64,000 nt of DNA from an uncultured Pelagibacteraceae bacterium (GCA_902627565.1 CACOJM010000005.1:1-64000); one strand, 5' to 3'. Positions 16,967-27,063 are shown, counted from the first letter of the stretch. Translations and numbers: made by a program. Notes: generated by a model not told the origin, from the letters alone.

Positions 16967-18018
16967 TTCATATCGCATTAATTTTAGTTGGAATTTTTTT
17001 TTATAATTGTTTAAGTATTGCAATGGAAAAGCCCTATCATCATTTGCCAGACGGAACTTTTAGAAACCCAGAAGGTTCACCAAAAAGAGACCCTAATATT
17101 AAATGGTCTTTTAAAATATTCAATCAAGAAAAAAAGAAGCTTGATATGACGGTACCAAAAGAACATGTTGTGGAAAAAGAAAAAGTTTTATTAAATCTTA
17201 AAAAATATCAGGAAGATGATTATATTGCTTGGATAGGTCATGCTACTTTTTTAATAAAATTGGGTGAAACTACAATAATTACTGATCCTGTGTTTTCAAA
17301 AAATGCAGGTCCATTAGTCTTTGGACCAGACAGGTTTACTGATCCAGCTTTAACACTAAACGAAATTCCTAAAATAAATTTATTTTTACTTACTCATAAT
17401 CATTATGATCATCAAGACATGTCTACCATAAGAAAATTTCCTTATAAAGATGCAAAGGTTTTACTTCCATTAAGATTAGGTAAATATTTTAAGAGATATA
17501 AGGATGTAAATGAAATGGATTGGTATGATGAAATTAAAATCAATGATAAACTAAAAATAACATTTCTTCCAGCAGTTCACTGGTCCAAAAGAAGTTTAAC
17601 AGATACAAACAAATCTTTGTGGGGAAACTTTTTAATTGAATATGATGGAAAAAAAATTTTATTTGGGTGTGACACAGGAATTGGCAGTATTTATAAAGAT
17701 ATAGGAAATAGATATGGTCCAATTGATCTTACATTTATTAACATAGGCGCTTACAATTTTTATCCTATAATGCCCTATAAAGATAAATCTGTTTATCATA
17801 CTAACCCGGAAGAAGCTTTAGAAATCGCACAAAATTTAAAAAGTAAGAAAGTAATTGGGATGCATTGGGGAACATTTGTTTTATCTTTAGAGCCAATTAT
17901 GGAACCACCGATTAGATTCAAAAACAGTGCAGAAAAATATGGGTTTAAAAAAGAGGATGCTATTATTTATAAAATAGGAGAGTTCGGATCATTAAAAAAA
18001 CTACTTAATTATAATTAA
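16945..18018 (+). CDS. MBL-fold metal-dependent hydrolase (NAPE-PLD/UlaG-like)
   Basis: A 357-residue protein with one N-terminal hydrophobic helix (about residues 8-26) and a metallo-beta-lactamase fold. Metal-binding motifs are WIGHATFLIK, LTHNHYDHQD (HxHxDH), PAVHWSKR and the late HWGTF histidine. Similarity is to the outer-membrane-lipid-hydrolase-like branch containing NAPE-PLD and UlaG; the substrate is unknown. The start is GTG at 16945, overlapping the sugar dehydrogenase end by 22 bp. The stop lies in a TTAA shared with the converging gene. Confidence 0.85.
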   Translation: MVDGKKLIHIALILVGIFFYNCLSIAMEKPYHHLPDGTFRNPEGSPKRDPNIKWSFKIFNQEKKKLDMTVPKEHVVEKEKVLLNLKKYQEDDYIAWIGHATFLIKLGETTIITDPVFSKNAGPLVFGPDRFTDPALTLNEIPKINLFLLTHNHYDHQDMSTIRKFPYKDAKVLLPLRLGKYFKRYKDVNEMDWYDEIKINDKLKITFLPAVHWSKRSLTDTNKSLWGNFLIEYDGKKILFGCDTGIGSIYKDIGNRYGPIDLTFINIGAYNFYPIMPYKDKSVYHTNPEEALEIAQNLKSKKVIGMHWGTFVLSLEPIMEPPIRFKNSAEKYGFKKEDAIIYKIGEFGSLKKLLNYN

Positions 18019-18293
18019 TCATCTAATAGTTTTTTTTTTGCCTTTTCAAATTCCTCTTGGGTTAAAATACCGTCCTTAAAAAGTTGATTTAATTTTTTAA
18101 CTTCATCACTAAGTTTACTATCATCACTTGGAAATTCACTAGTATTTTCATAATCTGTATTTTCTTGATCTGTATTTTCATTAGATTTGTTTGCACTTTT
18201 AGCACTAAAACCATTCATAATAGCTGTGCCACCTAAATACAAAACAAATCCAAGAATTGGAATTACCAAACCAAAAAAAATAATTTTTTCCAT
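18015..18293 (-). CDS. SHOCT-domain membrane protein
   Basis: A 92-residue protein with one N-terminal membrane helix (about 3-27), a low-complexity acidic linker rich in Asn, Glu and Thr repeats (NENTDQENTDYENT), and a C-terminal SHOCT domain (LNQLFKDGILTQEEFEKAKKKLL). SHOCT domains are short helical adaptors usually joined to unrelated domains. Its function is unknown. The stop codon uses a TTAA shared with the opposing MBL-fold gene. Confidence 0.82.
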   Translation of the reverse strand: MEKIIFFGLVIPILGFVLYLGGTAIMNGFSAKSANKSNENTDQENTDYENTSEFPSDDSKLSDEVKKLNQLFKDGILTQEEFEKAKKKLLDD

Positions 18294-18296
18294 TAA

Positions 18297-18500
18297 TTAA
18301 TCTTCATCTTCCTCTCTCCAGTTTTTTTCATACATAAGCCATGCTGCAAATACTACAGAAAATGTTCCCACAATCATACCATAATCAAATCCGGTTTGTT
18401 GATCATAAAGGTACCAACCTAATTGAGTTGCACCAATCGGTGGAATAGTAAGTATACCCATTATAATAGCGATTCTATATGGATATTTTGGTTTTTTCAT
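18297..18500 (-). CDS. Small membrane protein of unknown function
   Basis: A 67-residue protein with two predicted membrane helices separated by the loop YLYDQQTGFDYG and a charged end (NWREEDED). I choose ATG at 18500; the frame could also start at TTG 18515, adding five residues, but has no support. It lies 3 bp upstream of the SHOCT gene and downstream of folD. No family recognised. Confidence 0.68.
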   Translation of the reverse strand: MKKPKYPYRIAIIMGILTIPPIGATQLGWYLYDQQTGFDYGMIVGTFSVVFAAWLMYEKNWREEDED

Positions 18501-18537
18501 ATTCAAACTTATCAAATATTTTTTAGAGATTTAAATA

Positions 18538-19383
18538 CTAAATTTGCGATCTTTTGAAACAGTCAATCGTATTTTTAAGTAAACATGCAATAGTCATTGG
18601 GCCAACGCCACCAGGAACTGGAGTCAAAGCCTTTGCATTTTTTGAAACTTCATCAAAAGCCACATCTCCAACAATTCCCTTTTCTGTTTTATTAATTCCT
18701 ACGTCAATAACAATAGTATCTTTTTTAATCCAATCACCTTTAACGAGTTCAGGTATTCCAACAGCTGCCACAATAATATCAGCTTCAAGACATTCAGCTT
18801 TTAAATCTTTTGTTTTTGAATGAGTTATTGTTACAGTGCAATTTTCTTTTAAGAGCAGTTGCGTCATTGGTTTTCCATTTAAATTTGATCTACCAACTAT
18901 AACGGCTTTTTTTCCATTTAAATTAGGTTCTATCTTTTTGATTAAAAGATAACAACCCAGTGGTGTACATGGGACTGAACTTTCATATCCTGAAGAAAGA
19001 TTTCCTACATTCATAGGATGAAAGCCATCTACATCTTTTGAGGGATCAATGGCTTCAATAACTTTTTGTTTGTCTATATGTTTTGGTAGGGGTAGCTGAA
19101 CTAAAATACCAGATACGGACTCATCATTGTTAAGTTCCCTTATTTTTTCTAAAACAATTTTTTCCTCAACTGACTCTGGATACTTTATAACATCAGATTT
19201 AAGCCCAACTTCATTTGCAGATTTTTCTTTATTTCGAACATAAATTTGGCTTGGTGTTAAATCACCTATAAGAATTACAGTTAATCCGGGCACTTTGTTA
19301 TATTTTGCTTTTAATTCTAAAACTTCTTTTTTAAGTTCTTCTCTTAAAAGTGCTGCTTCTTTTTTTCCATCAATTAAAATCAT
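18538..19383 (-). CDS. folD: Bifunctional methylenetetrahydrofolate dehydrogenase/cyclohydrolase
   Basis: Interconverts 5,10-methylene-, 5,10-methenyl- and 10-formyl-tetrahydrofolate, with NADP. The 281-residue protein has both family signatures: the catalytic YVRNKEKSANEVG segment (Lys about 54), ILVQLPLPKHID, the GRSNLNGKPMTQLLL cofactor region, and the closing PVPGGVGPMTIACLL. Length is normal. It is the sixth gene in a minus-strand run that begins at hemC. Confidence 0.97.
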   Translation of the reverse strand: MILIDGKKEAALLREELKKEVLELKAKYNKVPGLTVILIGDLTPSQIYVRNKEKSANEVGLKSDVIKYPESVEEKIVLEKIRELNNDESVSGILVQLPLPKHIDKQKVIEAIDPSKDVDGFHPMNVGNLSSGYESSVPCTPLGCYLLIKKIEPNLNGKKAVIVGRSNLNGKPMTQLLLKENCTVTITHSKTKDLKAECLEADIIVAAVGIPELVKGDWIKKDTIVIDVGINKTEKGIVGDVAFDEVSKNAKALTPVPGGVGPMTIACLLKNTIDCFKRSQI

Positions 19384-19390
19384 AAATTTT

Positions 19391-19681
19391 TTAAAATATC
19401 AACGGTGCGATGTAGAGCTTCATACACATTTCTATGAACCAAATCAATAGAAGTAAAATTATTGGGGATATATCAAGAGAACCTAAATTTGGAAGAAATT
19501 GTCTTATTTTTCTTAAAAAAGGCTCAGTTAGTCTGTAAGTAAAATCTAATATTAAAAATACAAATCTACTCTGAGTATTTAAAATGTTAAAAGCAATTAA
19601 CCAACTTACTATTACATTTGCTATTACTACATATGAATAAAGTTTTAATAATTGTAAAACTAAATAAAAGATAGCAATCAT
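19391..19681 (-). CDS. YggT family membrane protein
   Basis: A 96-residue protein with two YggT-type hydrophobic segments: an N-terminal helix YSYVVIANVIVSWLIAFN and a second half with PFLRKIRQFLPNLGSLDISPIILLL, matching the R.FLP.lGglDlSPiv consensus. The role of YggT proteins is poorly known (potassium or osmotic tolerance and cell division links are reported). It overlaps mscS by 4 bp and precedes folD. Confidence 0.9.
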   Translation of the reverse strand: MIAIFYLVLQLLKLYSYVVIANVIVSWLIAFNILNTQSRFVFLILDFTYRLTEPFLRKIRQFLPNLGSLDISPIILLLLIWFIEMCMKLYIAPLIF

Positions 19682-20763
19682 TTTTTTTCTACATAAATAG
19701 ACTGGCTAGGAAATGCAAAAGAAGCTTTATTACCTTCGACTATTTGTTTTATCTCAATTGCTAGTCTCTCTTTAACTGAAAGCCATTCATTCCAACTGTC
19801 AGTTTTTGTAAAACAACGAACATACATATCTATTGAACTATCAGAAAATTTATCTACTCTTACTGCAACACCTATGCTTGTATTAAAATCATCACTCTTA
19901 TTAATATGATCCTCAATCTGATTTCTTATGGTTTTTAATTGATCAACTGTGGTGTCATACTGAAGAGTAATTATCCAGCTTATCAACCAATTTGATGTTT
20001 CACTAATGTTAATAACCGCATTTTCTGCAAATTGAAAATTTGGAATAATAGCTAAAGATTTATCAAATTTTCTAATAGTGGTAGATCTAAAACCAATCTT
20101 CTCAACAATTCCTTCGATTATTCCATCAACTAAAATCCAATCACCAATTCTAAATCTCTTTTCCACAAGAACTAAAATTCCTGAAATCAAATTCTTAAAT
20201 AAATCCTGCGCTCCCAAAGCTACCGCTACCCCAAACAAACCTAGTCCGGCAATAATCGGTCCAATTTTAATACCCCATAATTCTAAAACTGCTGCCAAAC
20301 CTAAAATAAAGATCAGAATTTTTAATGATTTAATTATCCACCCAATTAATTCTCGAGTCAAAAGTTTATCAAGACCACTTAAAATATATGATACTGGTTC
20401 GATAACCTGGTGAATTATCCAAAAAATTAAAATTGTAATTAGAGTTCTATTAATAGTATCAACAACTTCTCTTCCCTCAGTTGAAAATGTCATGTAATAA
20501 CTGGCAATAAAAAAACCTAAAACTATCGGCAAAAATCTTGCTGGTCCGATTAAAGCATTCACAAATGTATCATCCAATTTATTTGTTGTCCTTTTAGATA
20601 TAATTTCTAACTTTTTAATAATCAATTTACTTATTAAACCTCGGAAAATTAAGAAAATAAGAAAAATTCCAATTCCAATTAATATTTGGAAAATATCTAC
20701 ACCAAGAATTCCTTTGTTCCACACAGATAAAAATATTTCAGAAAAATTATTTATTAATTCCAT
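19678..20763 (-). CDS. Mechanosensitive ion channel, MscS family
   Basis: A 361-residue membrane protein with several helices in the first half and an MscS core: the pore-lining helix GPIIAGLGLFGVAVALGAQ, then the beta-domain starting RFRIGDWILVDGIIEGIVEKIGFRSTTIRKFD. Such channels open under membrane tension and release solutes during hypo-osmotic shock. The C-terminal alpha/beta domain is complete (VDKFSDSSIDMYVRCFTK). It lies 2 bp after hemD and overlaps the yggT gene. Confidence 0.94.
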   Translation of the reverse strand: MELINNFSEIFLSVWNKGILGVDIFQILIGIGIFLIFLIFRGLISKLIIKKLEIISKRTTNKLDDTFVNALIGPARFLPIVLGFFIASYYMTFSTEGREVVDTINRTLITILIFWIIHQVIEPVSYILSGLDKLLTRELIGWIIKSLKILIFILGLAAVLELWGIKIGPIIAGLGLFGVAVALGAQDLFKNLISGILVLVEKRFRIGDWILVDGIIEGIVEKIGFRSTTIRKFDKSLAIIPNFQFAENAVINISETSNWLISWIITLQYDTTVDQLKTIRNQIEDHINKSDDFNTSIGVAVRVDKFSDSSIDMYVRCFTKTDSWNEWLSVKERLAIEIKQIVEGNKASFAFPSQSIYVEKK

Positions 20764-20765
20764 AA

Positions 20766-21464
20766 TTAAATTTTATATAACAAAAACTCCTCTTCTCCAG
20801 GATTAAAAAGAAATATTTTTTTCCATTTAATTTCATTCAATATAGACGAGGTTTTTTCACCTATACACATTAAATTGGTATCCATCCATATTTTTTCCAT
20901 TTGATGAATTTTTATAAAATTTAAAAGACTAGAAGCACTATTTTGAGAATAAACATAGACAATATTTGGTATATTATTTTTTAAATCTTTAATAAAATTT
21001 TCATCAAATTTTTGATTATGACTCACTCGATAATTAATAATCCTTTTTATTTTATAACCTTCGTTTGAAAGCTGCTGATCTAAATCAGATGAAATTAATT
21101 CACCACTTATATAAAGAAGTGGTTTATTATTAATCTCATAATTTTGGATAATTAATTCTTTTAAATTCGAAACTCTTCCCTCAGCAGCAATAGTGTTTTG
21201 AAATCCAGCCATTCTCGCTTTTTTTTCAGTCATATCTCCTACACAGAAACAAATGATATTTTTTTCAATTTCATTTAAATCTAAAAATTTTATTGAATTA
21301 GCACTTGTAAAAATAATTGCACCATACTCGAAAAAATCAATTTTTTCATAATTCATTTTTTCTATAACTAATAATGGAAGATGAGAAACCCGATGTCCTA
21401 AAGATTTTAATTTTAAAATCATTTCTAAACAATCCTCCAACGGTCTAGTTAATAAAATATGCAT
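20766..21464 (-). CDS. hemD: Uroporphyrinogen-III synthase
   Basis: A 232-residue HemD-type protein that closes hydroxymethylbilane to uroporphyrinogen III. Sequence conservation in this family is low; the visible cues are the N-terminal ILLTRP start, IIFTSANSIKFL, the GxxTxxxxxxxGF-like region CVGDMTEKKARMAG and YVYSQNSASSLLNF. The location directly after hemC, with 1 bp between genes, makes the call firm. Confidence 0.9.
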   Translation of the reverse strand: MHILLTRPLEDCLEMILKLKSLGHRVSHLPLLVIEKMNYEKIDFFEYGAIIFTSANSIKFLDLNEIEKNIICFCVGDMTEKKARMAGFQNTIAAEGRVSNLKELIIQNYEINNKPLLYISGELISSDLDQQLSNEGYKIKRIINYRVSHNQKFDENFIKDLKNNIPNIVYVYSQNSASSLLNFIKIHQMEKIWMDTNLMCIGEKTSSILNEIKWKKIFLFNPGEEEFLLYKI

Positions 21465-21465
21465 A

Positions 21466-22383
21466 TTATCTTTTATATGAATTATTTGATTTATCTTTTA
21501 ATATTTTACCAATCTCTGTTCCAATTTCTTTAAACTTTTCAATTTTTTCAATTTTTTTTTCATAGAAACTTTTTGAACCATCTAAAGAAAAAAGTTCAGC
21601 CTCAACAACAATATTCTTTCCATCAATTACTGCATGCGCACCTATAGCAGTTTCACAATCTCCCTCTAAAACTTTTAAAATATTTCTCTCTGCAAAAGCT
21701 CTTTTATAAGTTTCCTCGTGATTAATTTTTTTTAAAAGAGAAATTATTTTCTCATTATTCTCTCTACATTGTAAAGCAATAATACCTTGACCTACACTTG
21801 GAATTATTTCCTCAGTTGTAAATGTCTCAGAAATTTCATTTTCTAATTTTAAATATTGTATTCCTGCATAAGACAAAATTATTGCATCATACAAACCATC
21901 TTTTAACTTTTTAATTCTAGTATCAACGTTGCCCCTTATAAGTTTACAATTTAAATCAGGTCTTATTTTTTTTAATTGAAATTCTCTTCTTAAGGAAGAT
22001 GTTCCCACGACGGATCTTACATCAAGCTCTTTCAATTTTTTATTGTCTTTGGAAATTAAAATTTCTTTTGGATTATTTCTCTCTAAAAATGAATGAATAA
22101 CTAAACCATCTGTTTCTATGGCAGGCAAATCTTTTAATGCATGGACTGCTATATCAATATTCTTATTTTGAAGTTCTTTTTCTATGTTGCTCGAGAACAA
22201 ACCTTTTCCTCCAAACTCAGATAATCTCGTATCTTTTATTTGGTCACCTTTAGTCGTAATTATCTTTATCAAAATATCATCACCATTTAATCCTGTTTTT
22301 TGAATAATAGTATCTTTAGCTTTTTGAGCGTAGAGTAATGCTAATTTACTACCTCTAGATCCAAGTATAATTTTTTTATTCAT
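21466..22383 (-). CDS. hemC: Hydroxymethylbilane synthase (porphobilinogen deaminase)
   Basis: Polymerises four porphobilinogen units to hydroxymethylbilane in heme synthesis. The 305-residue sequence has LGSRGSKLAL at the start, the VHALKDLP substrate motif, GTSSLRREFQL, and LEGDCETAIGAHA with Cys243 as the dipyrromethane cofactor attachment residue. It begins the minus-strand run hemC-hemD-mscS-yggT-folD and is divergent from tsaD. Confidence 0.98.
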   Translation of the reverse strand: MNKKIILGSRGSKLALLYAQKAKDTIIQKTGLNGDDILIKIITTKGDQIKDTRLSEFGGKGLFSSNIEKELQNKNIDIAVHALKDLPAIETDGLVIHSFLERNNPKEILISKDNKKLKELDVRSVVGTSSLRREFQLKKIRPDLNCKLIRGNVDTRIKKLKDGLYDAIILSYAGIQYLKLENEISETFTTEEIIPSVGQGIIALQCRENNEKIISLLKKINHEETYKRAFAERNILKVLEGDCETAIGAHAVIDGKNIVVEAELFSLDGSKSFYEKKIEKIEKFKEIGTEIGKILKDKSNNSYKR

Positions 22384-22439
22384 TAATAAATTTATTTCTT
22401 TTTTGTATTGAGATTGTACAATTATTAAAAACTATTTGA

Positions 22440-23513
22440 ATGAGTAAAAAGCCCTTAATTCTAGGAATAGAGACTAGTTGTGACGAGACGGCTGCATCAA
22501 TAATTTCAGAAAATGACCGAGGAAATCCTATTGTCTTAGCAAATATTGTTTCTAGCCAAGAAGATGTTCACAAGCAATTTGGCGGAGTTGTCCCTGAATT
22601 AGCAGCTAGATCCCATATCGAAAAAATTGATTGGATTGTCAAAAAAGCAATCGATAATAGTGGAATAAGAATTAATGAATTGGATGCTATTGCCTCAACA
22701 GCTGGACCTGGCTTGATTGTTTGTCTTTCAGTTGGATTAAGTTTTGGAAAAGCTTTAGCTGCCTCTCTAAACAAACCTTTTATAGCAGTAAATCATCTAG
22801 AAGGTCACGCTTTAAGTCCTATGTTAAATTCAAAATTAAATTATCCATATTTGCTTCTTTTGATATCAGGAGGACACTCACAATATCTAGGTGTTAAAAA
22901 TTTAGGTAAATATAAAAGACTAGGAACAACTATTGATGATGCAATTGGAGAGGCATTTGATAAAACTGCGAAACTTTTAGGAATAGAATTTCCCGGTGGT
23001 CCGCAAATAGAAGTTTTAGCCAAAAAAGGAGATCCAAATAAATATAATCTGCCAAAACCTATTTTTAATAAAGGTGGATGTAATTTATCTTTTGCTGGAC
23101 TTAAAACAGCAATACTTAAAATCTCAAAAGAAATCAAAAATGATCAAGAAAAATTTAATCTCGCTGCATCATTCCAAAAAACTATAATTGAAATTTTACA
23201 AAAAAAAACAAAAATAGCTTTTACAGAATTTGAAAGACAAATTAAACCAAAAGAAAAAAAATTTGTTGTTGCAGGGGGGGTTGCTGCAAATAAAGAAATT
23301 AGAGGCATGCTAATTAAGATTTGCAAAGAAGAAAACTATGAACCTATTTTTCCTTCTATAGAACTTTGTGGAGATAATGCAGCAATGATTGCAATGGTAG
23401 GATTAGAAAAATTCAAATTAAAAAAATTTGATGAATTAGATTATCCTGCTAAGCCTAGATGGGCTTTAGATGAAGATGCTTTATTTTTAAAAGGAGCAGG
23501 AGTGAAACTATGA
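22440..23513 (+). CDS. tsaD: tRNA N6-adenosine threonylcarbamoyltransferase TsaD
   Basis: Transfers threonylcarbamoyl to A37 of tRNAs that read ANN codons, together with TsaB and TsaE (not in this window). The 357-residue ASKHA-fold protein has IETSCDETAAS, the metal-binding pair His119 and His123 in NHLEGHALSP, LLISGGHSQY, and GELFDK-like GEAFDKTAKLLGIEFPGGP. Length is usual. Divergent from hemC; the EVE-domain gene follows after 12 bp. Confidence 0.98.
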   Translation: MSKKPLILGIETSCDETAASIISENDRGNPIVLANIVSSQEDVHKQFGGVVPELAARSHIEKIDWIVKKAIDNSGIRINELDAIASTAGPGLIVCLSVGLSFGKALAASLNKPFIAVNHLEGHALSPMLNSKLNYPYLLLLISGGHSQYLGVKNLGKYKRLGTTIDDAIGEAFDKTAKLLGIEFPGGPQIEVLAKKGDPNKYNLPKPIFNKGGCNLSFAGLKTAILKISKEIKNDQEKFNLAASFQKTIIEILQKKTKIAFTEFERQIKPKEKKFVVAGGVAANKEIRGMLIKICKEENYEPIFPSIELCGDNAAMIAMVGLEKFKLKKFDELDYPAKPRWALDEDALFLKGAGVKL

Positions 23514-23525
23514 AAATAAAAAAGA

Positions 23526-23945
23526 ATGAGTAAAAATTATTGGTTGATGAAATCTGAGCCAGATGTCTGGTCCATTGAACAACAAAAGAAAGCTGGGAAC
23601 AAAGGAGCTGCTTGGGATGGTGTTAGAAACTATCAAGCCGCAAAAAATTTAAAAAAAATGAAAAAAGGAGATCAGTGCTTTTTTTATCATTCTAACATTG
23701 GAAAAGAAATAGTGGGTATTATTGAAGTTATTAAGGAAGCTTACACAGATAAAACAGACCAATCTGGGCGATTTGTAGCTGTAACAGTTAAATTTATCAA
23801 AAAATTAAAAAAACCAATTACGCTCGAAAATATTAAGAAAATTAAGGAATTGAGCCATTTATCATTAATTAAGCAAAGTCGTTTATCAGTTATGCCCATC
23901 GACTCTAAAAGCTGGAAAATTTTAAATAACATGGGTAAGATTTAA
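23526..23945 (+). CDS. EVE-domain protein (thymocyte nuclear protein 1-like)
   Basis: A 139-residue PUA-like EVE domain: [17 protein letters not shown] at the start, [28 protein letters not shown], and the [12 protein letters not shown] strand toward the end. EVE domains bind modified bases in DNA or RNA; the target here is unknown. It lies between tsaD and acs on the same strand, with 12 and 16 bp spacing. Confidence 0.93.
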   Translation: MSKNYWLMKSEPDVWSIEQQKKAGNKGAAWDGVRNYQAAKNLKKMKKGDQCFFYHSNIGKEIVGIIEVIKEAYTDKTDQSGRFVAVTVKFIKKLKKPITLENIKKIKELSHLSLIKQSRLSVMPIDSKSWKILNNMGKI

Positions 23946-23961
23946 TAAAAAAATTTTATAT

Positions 23962-26058
23962 ATGCCAAAAAAAAGAAAAAAAACCAAAATTAAAAAAAAA
24001 TCTTCAAAGAAGAAAAGAAGAAAAATCAAAAAAAAATCATCAATAAAAAGAAAAGTTTTAAGGAAAAAAAATAAAAGCCAAAAAAAAATTACTAAAAATA
24101 TAAAAAAAAATGAAAATCCATCTGCAGAGTTAATATTTAAAACCAGACCAGAATGGATTAAAAGCAGTTTAGCGAATAAAGCCCAATATCAAAAAAAATA
24201 CAATGACTCGATTAAAAATAATAACGCTTTTTGGAAAAAAGAGGGAAAAAGAATTACTTGGATAAAGCCTTATAAAAAAATCAAAGATGTTAAATATAGT
24301 AAAGATGAGGTAAGAATAAAATGGTTTGAGGATGGAACATTAAATGCATCAGCTAACTGTATTGATAGACATTTAAAAGACAAAAAGGATAAGACTGCAA
24401 TTATTTGGGTTGGAGATGATCCAAAAGATAATCAAAAAATCTCATATAAACAACTTCATCAAAAAGTTTCTAAAGCAGCAAATGGTTTGAAAAAATTAGG
24501 TATTAAAAAGGGAGATAGAGTAACAATTTATTTAACTATGATCCCAGAACTGGCAATTTTAATGTTAGCTTGTGCTAGAATAGGAGCAATTCACTCGATT
24601 ATTTTCGGGGGTTTTTCTGCAGAGTCTATCTCCGGAAGAGTTAATGATTGTGAGTCCGAATTTATAATTACTGCTGATGAAGGTGTTCGAGGTGGAAAAA
24701 CTATTCCTCTCAAAGCCACAACAGATGAAGCACTTACTAATTGTCCAAATGTAAAAAAATGTATTGTAGTTAAAAGAACTGGAAATTACGTATTTTGGGA
24801 TAATGATAGAGATGTTTGGTATCATGATTTAATTAAAGATGTTTCAAATCATTGCGATCCTGAGGAAATGAATGCAGAAGATCCTTTGTTTATTCTTTAT
24901 ACATCTGGATCAACTGGAAAACCAAAAGGCGTATTACATACTACTGGTGGATATATGGTTTATGCTTCAATGACACATCAATATATCTTTAATTATAAGC
25001 CAAAAGATATTTACTGGTGTACAGCAGATATTGGTTGGGTTACAGGTCATAGTTATATCATTTATGGACCACTTTCTAATGGAGCAACTACTATAATGTT
25101 CGAAGGTGTTCCTAATTATCCTGACAGCTCTAGATGGTGGCAAATTGTAGATAAGTTCAAAGTAAACACTTTTTATACAGCTCCTACTGCTATTAGGGCA
25201 TTAATGAGGGAAGGTGAAGAACCAGTCAATAAAACATCAAGGAAATCTTTAAAATTACTTGGTACAGTTGGTGAGCCAATAAATCCAGAAGCTTGGATGT
25301 GGTATTACAAGACAGTTGGAAATTCAAAATGTCCAATTGTAGATACTTGGTGGCAAACTGAAACGGGTGGAATTTTAATTGCACCTCAAACAGGAGCTAT
25401 ACCACTCAAACCTGGTTCAGCAACGAAACCATTTTATGGTATTAAACCTTCTCTTGTAGATAAAGATGGAAGAGAGATTAAAGGTGCTGGAGAAGGAAGA
25501 TTGTGTATTTCACAATCATGGCCCGGACAAATGAGAACAGTATATGGAGACCACCAAAGATTTATAGACACATATTTTTCACAATTTGATGGAAAATATT
25601 TTACTGGAGATGGTTGTAGACGGGATAAAGACGGTTATTATTGGATAACAGGCAGAGTGGATGATGTTATAATTGTTTCAGGACATAACCTTGGTACAGC
25701 TGAAATAGAAAGTGCTTTTGTTGCACATCCAAAAGTTGCTGAAGCAGCTGTAGTTGGATATCCACATGATATTAAAGGAAATGGTTTATATTGTTACGTT
25801 ACTCTTAACGCTGGTGAAGCAGGAACAGGAGATTTGGATAGAGAATTAAAATTATGGGTTAGAAAACAAATTGGGCCCTTAGCAACACCTGATTTAATTC
25901 ATTTTACACCTGGATTACCTAAAACAAGATCGGGTAAAATTATGAGAAGAATTTTAAGAAAAATTGCTGCCAATGAACACGGTCAACTTGGTGATACAAC
26001 AACTTTAGCTGATCCAAGCGTTGTTGATAGTTTAGTTGAAAATAGAAAAAATACTTAA
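23962..26058 (+). CDS. acs: Acetyl-CoA synthetase with lysine-rich N-terminal tail
   Basis: Activates acetate with ATP and CoA. The catalytic part is complete: ACS N-terminal domain, A3 loop [11 protein letters not shown] (about residues 312-322), [31 protein letters not shown], and the C-terminal Lys659 in TRSGKIMRR, the residue acetylated in other Acs enzymes. Unusual is the first about 52 residues, which are mostly lysine, arginine and serine; a normal Acs begins near [14 protein letters not shown]. The total of 698 residues is longer than the usual about 650. The next plus-strand genes, past one opposing gene, encode a symporter pair likely to import its substrate. Confidence 0.95.
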   Translation: MPKKRKKTKIKKKSSKKKRRKIKKKSSIKRKVLRKKNKSQKKITKNIKKNENPSAELIFKTRPEWIKSSLANKAQYQKKYNDSIKNNNAFWKKEGKRITWIKPYKKIKDVKYSKDEVRIKWFEDGTLNASANCIDRHLKDKKDKTAIIWVGDDPKDNQKISYKQLHQKVSKAANGLKKLGIKKGDRVTIYLTMIPELAILMLACARIGAIHSIIFGGFSAESISGRVNDCESEFIITADEGVRGGKTIPLKATTDEALTNCPNVKKCIVVKRTGNYVFWDNDRDVWYHDLIKDVSNHCDPEEMNAEDPLFILYTSGSTGKPKGVLHTTGGYMVYASMTHQYIFNYKPKDIYWCTADIGWVTGHSYIIYGPLSNGATTIMFEGVPNYPDSSRWWQIVDKFKVNTFYTAPTAIRALMREGEEPVNKTSRKSLKLLGTVGEPINPEAWMWYYKTVGNSKCPIVDTWWQTETGGILIAPQTGAIPLKPGSATKPFYGIKPSLVDKDGREIKGAGEGRLCISQSWPGQMRTVYGDHQRFIDTYFSQFDGKYFTGDGCRRDKDGYYWITGRVDDVIIVSGHNLGTAEIESAFVAHPKVAEAAVVGYPHDIKGNGLYCYVTLNAGEAGTGDLDRELKLWVRKQIGPLATPDLIHFTPGLPKTRSGKIMRRILRKIAANEHGQLGDTTTLADPSVVDSLVENRKNT

Positions 26059-26678
26059 AAATTTATTCTCTCCTTAAATTCTTTTTTAACTATATCCCAT
26101 TTTAAAATCACTGAATTAAGAACTATTTTACGATCTAGTGTCTTCAAATCTTCTGCTATTGGAGCCCACTCATATAATGACAAGGCACTTGGATTGAATG
26201 GAAGATCATTGTAATAACTTTCCCAATTTATATTTTGATATCTTTCATTAAAATTTTTTTTTGCTTTATCTATAATTTCTAGAGGCATCTTATTTGATAT
26301 TTCATCATCTAAAATTTTCAAAAAAATTTCTTTAGCATTACTTATTTCATTGTAATGATGATTAGCTTTTAAATAAGAAATTGTAAAAAAAGTAAGGTCC
26401 TGAAGAGCAACAGCATAAATATTCCATTTAGCTAAATTAACGGAAGACATGAATTCATCATTTTCAAAATGAAGAACATATCTGGTTCCCATCCTTGTTT
26501 TTAAGTATCCGTAAAGTGTTACTTGTGTTACCCAAGCTGACTTGGCTTGAATAAATGCCTCAAGATCATTTACATTTTTAATTTTTTTCTTAGGAATAAA
26601 TGCTTTAAATAAAGCAAATAAATAAATCTTAAAATCATTCCAAGTAAGATCTTTCCAAGATAATTTATATTTTGCCAT
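26055..26678 (-). CDS. Conserved-looking hypothetical protein
   Basis: A 207-residue soluble protein rich in aromatic residues, largely helical by eye. Recognisable stretches are [21 protein letters not shown] near residues 48-68 and [31 protein letters not shown] near the C-terminus. No named family was recognised. It stands alone, its stop codon sharing TTAA with acs and its start facing the symporter promoter region. Confidence 0.7.
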   Translation of the reverse strand: MAKYKLSWKDLTWNDFKIYLFALFKAFIPKKKIKNVNDLEAFIQAKSAWVTQVTLYGYLKTRMGTRYVLHFENDEFMSSVNLAKWNIYAVALQDLTFFTISYLKANHHYNEISNAKEIFLKILDDEISNKMPLEIIDKAKKNFNERYQNINWESYYNDLPFNPSALSLYEWAPIAEDLKTLDRKIVLNSVILKWDIVKKEFKERINF

Positions 26679-26742
26679 AAATGCGGTATTTTGCTTATTT
26701 ATAACCCAAAAAGTCCCTTATTATTAACAATTTTAATACTTT

Positions 26743-26797
26743 GAATTCCTTTCATAATAAGTATGATTTTCGCCAGTTATAACTAAAAGAGAGAGGT
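26743..26797 (+). promoter_or_regulatory. Promoter region and strong ribosome-binding site of the symporter operon
   Basis: The 124-bp gap between the hypothetical gene and the DUF4212 gene holds a TTGAAT-like element near 26743, a TATGAT-like element near 26763 and a run GAGAGAGG at 26789-26796, seven bases before the ATG at 26803. The purine-rich site is one of the best in the window. The promoter boxes are approximate, because spacing is 15-16 bp and the sequence is AT-rich. Confidence 0.4.
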
Positions 26798-26802
26798 ATA
26801 TA

Positions 26803-27063
26803 ATGTCAAAACAAGAACAACATTGGGAAAAAACCAGGGGATTGTTAATGGTCACATTAGCAATTTGGTTTGTATTCTCAATTGGCATCTTCCTTTTCGG
26901 AGCAGAAATGAACGAAGTTACGGGACCATTTGGTTATCCCCTAACTTATTGGTTCACTTGTCAAGGTTCTCTTGGAATTTTCGTAATCTTAATTTTTTGG
27001 TTTGCGAATAGACAAGAAAAAATTGATGAAGAGTTCGGCTTCAGTGAGAGAGGAGAGGACTAA
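26803..27063 (+). CDS. DUF4212 small subunit of a sodium:solute symporter
   Basis: An 86-residue membrane protein with two helices, TLAIWFVFSIGIFLFGAEM and PLTYWFTCQGSLGIFVILIFWFANR, and a polar C-terminus. DUF4212 proteins are encoded directly before sodium:solute symporters of the VC_2705 group and are thought to be their small partner subunit. The stop codon overlaps the symporter start by 1 bp (TAATG), so they are translationally coupled. Confidence 0.92.
   Translation: MSKQEQHWEKTRGLLMVTLAIWFVFSIGIFLFGAEMNEVTGPFGYPLTYWFTCQGSLGIFVILIFWFANRQEKIDEEFGFSERGED

Noticed and set aside
18501-18515. TTG start for the small membrane protein at 18297
   Set aside because: An ATG five codons later is more likely, and no Shine-Dalgarno favours the TTG.
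20078-20413. Open frame opposite mscS
   Set aside because: Lies fully antisense to a well-supported gene and encodes no recognisable domain.
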